Source: Spirochaetaceae bacterium (lineage in GTDB: Bacteria > Spirochaetota > Spirochaetia > SZUA-6 > Bin103). Taken from it: DNA of 11,916 bases. The notes below the pieces were generated by a model. It worked only from the letters and a program-made list of their open reading frames with translations. It did not search any database and had not been told where the DNA came from. Position 1 is the stretch's first letter. Each line of letters opens with the position of its first letter. The translations under genes were made by a program, and so were the position numbers. This document shows positions 7,143 to 11,916 of this stretch, in pieces. Where the stretch lies: NCBI GenBank assembly GCA_028820215.1, contig JAPPKD010000186.1, positions 1 to 11,916 of the forward strand. The letters are read 5' to 3'.

Positions 7143-7157
7143 GCCGGATCGGCCGGC
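7143..7157 (-). repeat. Small stem-loop between stop codon and terminator
   Basis: GCCGG (7143-7147) pairs with CCGGC (7153-7157) across 5 nt. It lies between the stop of the second binding-protein gene (7165) and the large hairpin at 7114-7138, matching the placement of the small palindrome at 114-126 in the other operon. It may be part of a tandem 3' stem structure, or chance at this GC content. Confidence 0.3.
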
Positions 7158-7164
7158 AGGAGAG

Positions 7165-8757
7165 TTACTTGAGGTACAGCCGAGTTGCGTGTTCCTCCCA
7201 CTCGCGTCCGCCGTTGGCGTAGTAGTACTCCAGCCACTCGTCGTAGTACTCCAGCGGGCGCTCACCGGTGATGATCTGCACCGCCATCACGAAGTAGTCG
7301 AGCTTGGCGTCACCGGCCATCATGGCGCCGATGTCCTCGCCGCTCTCGTCGCGCACCGGACCGCCCACGACCGGGAACCACAAGTCGAGGTTGTTGGCGC
7401 CGTAGATCCCGTTCGGATCCAGCGCGTGCTCCTCGACGAGGGCCTGGATGACGCTGGACTGGAAGCCGTAGGTGCTGAACGTGCCGTCCCAGTAGAAGCC
7501 GAAGCCGAACTGCTCCGTGCGGTCGGCGACGCTCAGGGCGTTGACTGCCGGCAGCAACTGCGGCGCGGTCTCTCCTTCCGGAATCGTGTAGTGCTCGCCT
7601 TCGATCCCGAAACCGGCCAGCAGCTTGGTCTCCAGGTCCTGGGAGATGACGTCGGCCACCTGCATGATCTTGTGGATGTGCTCGTGGTCATCGTCCAGGT
7701 GCTTGCCGAACACGATGAGCTGGGTCAGGAACGGGTTCCAGACCCGCTGGATCGGCTTGCTCGCCTCGTCCCTGGCGATGTGGGTGGCCGGCACCACGAC
7801 CGCGCCGGGGACGTTGTGGAACAGCGGCCCGATGAAGCGCGCGTTCTCGTCAGCCGTCCAGTTGCCGCGTCCCATCCACTCGGTGGTCAGGTAGTTGCCC
7901 TGGGAGAAGACCTGGAACTTGTCGATGTTGGTGTGCGTGATGAACTCGGGGTCGATGTAACCCTTGGCGTACCAGTCGCGCAGGGTCACCAGCGCTTCCT
8001 TGTACTCCGGGAAGGTGAAGTACTGCTTGATCATGCCGTCGCGCACGCCCTGGCCGCCCGCCACGATGCCGTAGGCGTTGAACACCTGGTCGAACGCCTG
8101 CCACGTCGGCGACTTGCCAGACGCGCCCATCGCGTACTTGTCCGGGAACGCGGCCTTGTAGGCGGCGAACACCTCCTCGGTCTCGGCGATGGTGGTCGGG
8201 ACCTCGTATCCCAGGTCGTCCAGGATGTCCTTGCGCCACATCTGACCGGACGGAATCCAGCCGGTGTCCCAGATGCGCGGGGTGCCCCACATGCGGCCGT
8301 CGCTGGCGTCCTGGTACTTGGCCCAGGTCTCCTCCTCGTCCAGCCCGAGCTGGCCCATCAGCCCGCGCAGCCACTTGGTCGACTCCGGCATGTGCTCTTC
8401 CATCTCCGCCAGCTCGAACTTCGCCGCCGCCTGGGTCAGGAAGTCCGTGTTGATGTTGAACACGTGGAACAGGTCGGGCAGCTCGTTGGCGGCCAGGTTG
8501 AGCTGGATGATCTCCATGTGGTTGTCCACGGCGCCGTAGATCTCGAACTGGACGTCGAAGCCGACCTTCTGGCTCACCAGCTCTTCGAGCATCGGCGGGA
8601 TCGGCGCGTCCGGGCCGGGCACGCCGCGGGTGCCGAACCACTTGATCACCGTCGCGTCCTCGGCGGCGCCCTCCGCTTCGCCGGTCGCGCCGGCCGTGCC
8701 GGCTGCCAGGACCAGAATCAGCAGTGCCGTTCCGGCTAGTGAATAGAACCGTTTCAT
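7165..8757 (-). CDS. ABC transporter substrate-binding protein, LplA/YtcQ-like (530 aa)
   Basis: Extracytoplasmic carbohydrate-binding protein for the right importer. Residues 1 to about 24 form a Sec signal peptide (MKRF, hydrophobic core, TAGA before the likely cut), followed by TGEAEGA. It has no cysteine at all, so it cannot be a lipoprotein and is probably freely periplasmic. It shares with the binding protein at 135-1733 an early WFG, a PTWQAF/LTWQCF-like core, GYIDPEF, VWNPF and GIEG, but is clearly diverged, which suggests a different ligand. The ATG at 8757 is preceded 4 nt away by GAGGAGG. It is the last gene of the right operon, 64 nt downstream of its permease, and is followed by a strong hairpin. 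The ligand is not readable from the sequence; the sugar-acid enzyme at the head of the operon suggests uronic-acid-containing material (inference). Confidence 0.93.
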   Translation of the reverse strand: MKRFYSLAGTALLILVLAAGTAGATGEAEGAAEDATVIKWFGTRGVPGPDAPIPPMLEELVSQKVGFDVQFEIYGAVDNHMEIIQLNLAANELPDLFHVFNINTDFLTQAAAKFELAEMEEHMPESTKWLRGLMGQLGLDEEETWAKYQDASDGRMWGTPRIWDTGWIPSGQMWRKDILDDLGYEVPTTIAETEEVFAAYKAAFPDKYAMGASGKSPTWQAFDQVFNAYGIVAGGQGVRDGMIKQYFTFPEYKEALVTLRDWYAKGYIDPEFITHTNIDKFQVFSQGNYLTTEWMGRGNWTADENARFIGPLFHNVPGAVVVPATHIARDEASKPIQRVWNPFLTQLIVFGKHLDDDHEHIHKIMQVADVISQDLETKLLAGFGIEGEHYTIPEGETAPQLLPAVNALSVADRTEQFGFGFYWDGTFSTYGFQSSVIQALVEEHALDPNGIYGANNLDLWFPVVGGPVRDESGEDIGAMMAGDAKLDYFVMAVQIITGERPLEYYDEWLEYYYANGGREWEEHATRLYLK

Positions 8758-8761
8758 CGTG

Positions 8762-8768
8762 CCTCCTC
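8762..8768 (-). promoter_or_regulatory. Strong Shine-Dalgarno of the second binding-protein gene
   Basis: The minus strand reads GAGGAGG, a near-perfect anti-16S match, 4 nt before ATG 8757. This is the strongest ribosome-binding site in the window and fits the high expression expected of a binding protein. Confidence 0.75.
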
Positions 8769-8803
8769 AGTGACAACGATAGTGGATTGTTGCGCCCCGA
8801 TAC

Positions 8804-8820
8804 CCGAGGCGTTGGCTCGG
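8804..8820 (-). repeat. Weak stem-loop in the permease to binding-protein spacer
   Basis: CCGAG (8804-8808) pairs with CTCGG (8816-8820) across 7 nt, immediately after the LplC-type stop codon. It occupies the same relative place as the much stronger palindrome at 1762-1778 in the left operon. It could be an intercistronic stem. With five base pairs it may also be chance. Confidence 0.25.
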
Positions 8821-8821
8821 C

Positions 8822-9736
8822 TTAGCCCTTGAGCGAGCCGATCATGATGCCCTTGACGAAGTAGCGCTGGAAGAACGGATAGGTCAGCACGATGGGGATC
8901 GTCACCACCATCAGGATGGCGGCGCGCAGCGACTCCGGGGTGTACTCCTGAAACTCGATGGCCAGCGCCTGCTCATCGATGCTGGTGGCGGTGTACGAGG
9001 CGTCGATCAGGACGCGGCGCAGGATCGCCTGCAGGATGCGGATCGGGGGGCGCTGGATGTAGATCAACGCGTCGAACCAGGAGTTCCAGTGCTGGACCAT
9101 CGACCACAGCGACAGGGTGGCGATGATCGGCATCGACACCGGCACGTAGATCCGGAATAGGATGGTGACGTCGTTGGCGCCGTCGATGCGCGCGCTCTCG
9201 GCCAGCTCCTCGGACACGGACATCATGAAGTTGCGCGCGATGATCAGCGAGAAGGGGATGGCTACCGTCGGCAACACCAGGGACCAGATCGTGTTCATGA
9301 TCCCCAGCGACCGGACCAGCAGGAAGCTCGGCACCAGCCCGCCGGAGAAGAACATCGTGAACACCACCAGGAAGGTCCAGAAGTTCCGGTATGGCAGGTA
9401 CTTCTTGGACAGTGAGTACGCCATCATGATGAGCACGGTCACGGTGATCGAGGTGCCCAGGACGGTGCGCAGGACGGTCCAGAAGAAGGCGGGCACGATC
9501 GACCCCCCGAGTAGCACGCGCTGGTACGATTCGATGGTCATGCGGCCCAAGTGGGGGAACAGGTGAAGCCCTTTCGTCTGGACGTCTACGCGATTGCTCA
9601 CCGACAGCGTGATCTGGTTCATGAACGGGTAGACGATGGTGGCGCAGAGCAGCAGGATCAGGGCGACGTTGACGATGTCGAATACCCAGTCCCCGGCGCT
9701 GCGGCGGCGAAGCAGCGAGGTTCGCAGGGCTACCAT
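8822..9736 (-). CDS. Carbohydrate ABC transporter permease, LplC/YtcP type (304 aa)
   Basis: MalG-like inner-membrane permease of the right importer. The first membrane segment, about 18-38, is followed by YPFMNQITLSVS. Later features are a SARIDGAND-type EAA loop in the second half of the protein and the usual C-terminal YFVKGIMIGSLKG. The reading frame stays open upstream to 10159, but that extension is Arg/His/Pro-rich and antisense-like in composition, and it overlaps the LplB-type gene. The true start is ATG 9736 (MVALRTS), which overlaps the LplB stop by 7 nt (ATGGTAG), a classic arrangement for translational coupling. It lacks the STAEEA and LLES-x-F patterns of the two left-operon LplC permeases, so it belongs to a separate sub-lineage. 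Confidence 0.95.
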   Translation of the reverse strand: MVALRTSLLRRRSAGDWVFDIVNVALILLLCATIVYPFMNQITLSVSNRVDVQTKGLHLFPHLGRMTIESYQRVLLGGSIVPAFFWTVLRTVLGTSITVTVLIMMAYSLSKKYLPYRNFWTFLVVFTMFFSGGLVPSFLLVRSLGIMNTIWSLVLPTVAIPFSLIIARNFMMSVSEELAESARIDGANDVTILFRIYVPVSMPIIATLSLWSMVQHWNSWFDALIYIQRPPIRILQAILRRVLIDASYTATSIDEQALAIEFQEYTPESLRAAILMVVTIPIVLTYPFFQRYFVKGIMIGSLKG

Positions 9737-10680
9737 AGGGTAGCGTCCGAGAACGACCTGCTGATGCGATTGGCCATCAGCAGCAGGATGCATCCGATCA
9801 CGTTCTTGGCCAGTCCGACGGCGGTGGCGAAGCTGTACTGAATGCCCTCCAGGCCCATACGGTAGACGTAGGTGTCGATGATGTCGGCCACCTCGTAGAC
9901 CGCCGGGTTGTAGAGGTTGAAGATCTGGTCGAATCCCGCTTCCAGCAGGTGGCCGACGCGCAGGATGAACAGGATGACGATCGCCGGGGCGATCGAGGGG
10001 AGGGTGATGTGCCACATCAGCCGGAAGCGGCCGGCGCCGTCGATGGTGGCCACCTCGTACAGCTCGGGATTGACGCCGGCGATGGCGGCCAGGTAGATGA
10101 TGGTGCCCCAGCCGATCGACTGCCACACGTCGGAGAGGATGAGGATGGCGATAAACCACTGCTGGTCGGCCAGCAGCACCGGGGCCTGGGCACCGAACAG
10201 GGAGAAGACGTAGCCGAGCAGGCCGCTGGAGGGCGACAACACCTGCCGCACCAGCCCGGCGATCACCACCCAGGAAAGGAAATGGGGCAGGTAGGAGATG
10301 GTCTGCACCGTGCGCTTGAACACGCCCACGCGCAGCTCGTTGAGCATCAGGGCCAGGATGATCGGCGCCGGGAACCCGATCACCAGGCGCAGCAGGCTGA
10401 TCTCGACGGTGTTCATGAACACCCGGCCAACGCCCGGGTAGGTGAACAGCCGGTTGAAGTACTTCAGTCCCACCCAGGGGCTGCCCAGGATGCCGTCGGC
10501 GAAGACGAACTCCTTGAACGCCAGGGTGACGCCGTAGATGGGGATGTAGCGGAAGACGAAGAAGAAGACGAGCCCCGGCAGCATGAGGAGGAAGAGGTAC
10601 TTGGCCCGGTCCAGTTCGGCCAGGCGTCTCTGCCAGCGGGTTCGCCCGACGACGGCTGACGGCGCGGTAGTACTACTCAA
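9730..10680 (-). CDS. Carbohydrate ABC transporter permease, LplB/YteP type, TTG start (316 aa)
   Basis: MalF-like inner-membrane permease of the right importer. The first membrane segment at about 27-48 is followed by PIYG-x3-AFKE. The family signature RTVQTISYLPHFLSW lies at 123-137, and the EAA loop is YEVATIDGA (208-216) ending at P228, with V in place of the first Ala. A TTG start at 10680 is supported: an in-frame TAG lies five codons upstream, no ATG or GTG occurs before the first membrane segment, and GAGG sits 5 nt upstream. It is 77 nt downstream of the enolase-superfamily gene and overlaps the next permease by 7 nt, so the four genes probably form one operon. A separate promoter in the 77-nt gap is not excluded. 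Confidence 0.94.
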   Translation of the reverse strand: MSSTTAPSAVVGRTRWQRRLAELDRAKYLFLLMLPGLVFFFVFRYIPIYGVTLAFKEFVFADGILGSPWVGLKYFNRLFTYPGVGRVFMNTVEISLLRLVIGFPAPIILALMLNELRVGVFKRTVQTISYLPHFLSWVVIAGLVRQVLSPSSGLLGYVFSLFGAQAPVLLADQQWFIAILILSDVWQSIGWGTIIYLAAIAGVNPELYEVATIDGAGRFRLMWHITLPSIAPAIVILFILRVGHLLEAGFDQIFNLYNPAVYEVADIIDTYVYRMGLEGIQYSFATAVGLAKNVIGCILLLMANRISRSFSDATLW

Positions 10681-10685
10681 GCAAG

Positions 10686-10689
10686 CCTC
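10686..10689 (-). promoter_or_regulatory. Shine-Dalgarno that supports the TTG start
   Basis: GAGG on the minus strand, 5 nt before TTG 10680. It sits in the small stem AGCC-TGA-GGCT, so it could be partly occluded in the mRNA. No other start codon is available before the first membrane segment of the protein. Confidence 0.5.
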
Positions 10690-10757
10690 AGGCTACTCGC
10701 GGGGGCACCGGCTGGCAAGGTCCGTCGAGGCTCTGCCGGTACCGTCGGCACCACCCG

Positions 10758-11915
10758 TCAAGAGGTCGCCCGGTACCTCTCGAGCACGCCGCGGTCGGGC
10801 TCGAAGCCGATGCCCGGGGCCGTGGGGACGGTGAACACCATGCCGGGGCCGATGTCCGGCGGGGTCAGGTTGAGCTCCTCGCGCAGCGGGTTCCAGGTGC
10901 GGTCGAGCTCCAGCAGGGGCTCGCGCGGAATGAGCGCCGGCGGGCAGGGGGCGATCATGGCCAGCACCTGCAGGGAGGCGGCGACGGCGATCCCCGTGCC
11001 CCAGACGTGGAGGATGCAGCGCACGTGCGCCGCGTCGGCCAGGTCGGCGATCTTCAGCGTCTCGGTAATGCCGCCGGCCGCGCAGCAATCGGGCTGCACG
11101 ATGTCGGCGGCGTCATGGCGAAGCAGCTCGGCGAAGCCCCAGCGCCCGAACTCCGCCTCACCGGTCGAAATGGGAATCGGTGACTCGCGCCGGAAGCGGC
11201 CCAGGCCGCGCAGGTCCTCGGGGATCAGTGGCTCCTCGAACCAGTCGATGCCTGCCGGATGGATGCGGCGCGCCACCTCCAGAGCCGCCGCCCGGTCGTA
11301 GGCGTGGTTGGCGTCCACCATGATCCGCACGTCCGGACCCACGGCCTCGCGCACGGCGTTCACGACCGTGACGTCATCCTCGATGCCGAAGCCGATCTTG
11401 AGCTTCAGGGCGGTGAAACCCGTTTCCACGTAGCGCAGGGCCTCATCCACGAGCAGCGGCGCCTGGCCGGTCAGGCTGCCGGCGGCGCGCTTGCGGTAGA
11501 AGCCGGTGGCGTAGGCGGCGACCTGGCCGCGGTAGTTGCGCCCCGCCAGCCGGTGGCAGGGCACGCCGAAGTGCTTCCCGGCCAGGTCCCACAGCGCGAT
11601 ATCCAAGGCGCTGAGCGCCTCCAGCGGCGTCCCCTTGCGGCCGTGGTCGCGCATCGCGGTGTAGAGCTCCAGCCACCGCGTCTCGCGGTCCAGGGCGTCG
11701 CGCCCCAGCAGCAGCGGGGCGTACACCTCGTCGATGAGCGCCGCGTTGGTGGCCGGGGGACCGAACGCCTCCCCGTACCCGACGGTGCCGTCGGCGGTCT
11801 CGATTTCCACCACCAGGGCGCGGCGGCGCAGGAACCAGGCCTGCGAGTAGGCAAACACCTCGCCGTCCGGCAGGTCGACGCTCAGGATGGTCGGGCGCAC
11901 GTGGGCGATCTTCAT
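10758..11915 (-). CDS. Mandelate racemase/muconate lactonizing enzyme family protein, D-galactarolactone cycloisomerase-like (385 aa)
   Basis: Enolase-superfamily enzyme that abstracts a proton next to a carboxylate of a sugar acid or its lactone. The capping domain covers about residues 1-125 and the C-terminal part, with the barrel between. Visible catalytic residues are the KLK base motif (K171, K173), metal ligands D201 (VDAN), E227 (WFEEP) and E253 (STGE), and the D276/H303 pair (QPD, HVWGTG) of the mandelate racemase group. From memory, KIGFG near 173, IDWFEEP, HVWGTG and FDRT/LDRT-x-NP resemble Agrobacterium D-galactarolactone cycloisomerase, which opens galactaro-lactone in oxidative galacturonate catabolism. 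A sugar-acid dehydratase is the main alternative. The start ATG is one base from the window end, so its ribosome-binding site and any upstream extension are not seen. It is the first visible gene of the right operon, which links the importer to acid-sugar metabolism. Confidence 0.88.
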   Translation of the reverse strand: MKIAHVRPTILSVDLPDGEVFAYSQAWFLRRRALVVEIETADGTVGYGEAFGPPATNAALIDEVYAPLLLGRDALDRETRWLELYTAMRDHGRKGTPLEALSALDIALWDLAGKHFGVPCHRLAGRNYRGQVAAYATGFYRKRAAGSLTGQAPLLVDEALRYVETGFTALKLKIGFGIEDDVTVVNAVREAVGPDVRIMVDANHAYDRAAALEVARRIHPAGIDWFEEPLIPEDLRGLGRFRRESPIPISTGEAEFGRWGFAELLRHDAADIVQPDCCAAGGITETLKIADLADAAHVRCILHVWGTGIAVAASLQVLAMIAPCPPALIPREPLLELDRTWNPLREELNLTPPDIGPGMVFTVPTAPGIGFEPDRGVLERYRATS

Positions 11916-11916
11916 G

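Noticed and set aside
7141..8739. A 532-codon plus-strand frame antisense to the second binding-protein gene
   Set aside because: Val/Leu/His/Arg-rich shadow composition. The minus frame has a signal peptide, strong Shine-Dalgarno and family motifs.
9737..10159. N-terminal extension of the right-hand LplC permease
   Set aside because: It is an open frame of Arg/His/Pro-rich shadow sequence fully inside the LplB gene. The homologues in this window begin near MVALRTS.
1..11916. CRISPR array, tRNA, rRNA, transposase, toxin-antitoxin or phage-like genes
   Set aside because: I looked for repeated spacers, cloverleaf-like elements, terminal inverted repeats and small paired genes and saw none.

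Overview
The window is about 12 kb of GC-rich bacterial DNA with eight complete genes and no RNA gene, insertion sequence or CRISPR array. Two features point to a high-GC member of the Spirochaetota. Both substrate-binding proteins have a Sec-type signal peptide without a lipobox cysteine, followed by a short Gly/Glu/Ala stretch (GQEEGA, GEAEGA) that I recall from many Spirochaeta-type binding proteins. Both importers are also of the LplABC/YtcQ-YteP-YtcP kind. This assignment is moderate and rests on memory of the families; no search was run.

Layout. Left block, minus strand, reading right to left: an LplC-type permease (3712-4665), an LplB-type permease (2734-3693), a second LplC-type permease (1819-2727) and a substrate-binding protein (135-1733), ended by a perfect GC-rich hairpin at 86-109. 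Centre, plus strand: a 787-residue right-handed parallel beta-helix protein with a C-terminal bacterial Ig-like (BIG2) domain (4702-7065). Its start lies 36 bp from the start of the left operon. Right block, minus strand: an enolase-superfamily enzyme of the mandelate racemase group that resembles D-galactarolactone cycloisomerase (10758-11915), then an LplB permease (9730-10680), an LplC permease (8822-9736) and a second binding protein (7165-8757). It ends in a hairpin at 7114-7138 with the same 10-bp stem as the first.

How the genes may work together (inference). Each block imports a carbohydrate, probably an oligosaccharide. Neither contains an ATPase gene, so both must borrow an MsmX-like ATPase encoded elsewhere, as is known for Bacillus Lpl/Yte/Yes systems. 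The enolase-superfamily enzyme would act on a sugar-acid lactone or sugar acid released from the imported material. The beta-helix protein resembles uncharacterised GH141-like and pectate-lyase-fold carbohydrate enzymes. Together they suggest an accessory polyuronide or complex-glycan catabolic locus. The substrate is not determined by the sequence.

The least ordinary points are the two LplC-type permeases around a single LplB partner, the beta-helix/BIG2 protein with no visible secretion signal, the matched 3' hairpins behind both binding-protein genes, and a perfect palindrome just upstream of the first binding-protein gene. I see no sign of a wholly new type of system. This reads as a carbohydrate uptake and degradation island with some unusual architecture. 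The longest gene-free stretches are only 134 nt (window start), 99 nt (7066-7164), 85 nt (1734-1818) and 77 nt (10681-10757).
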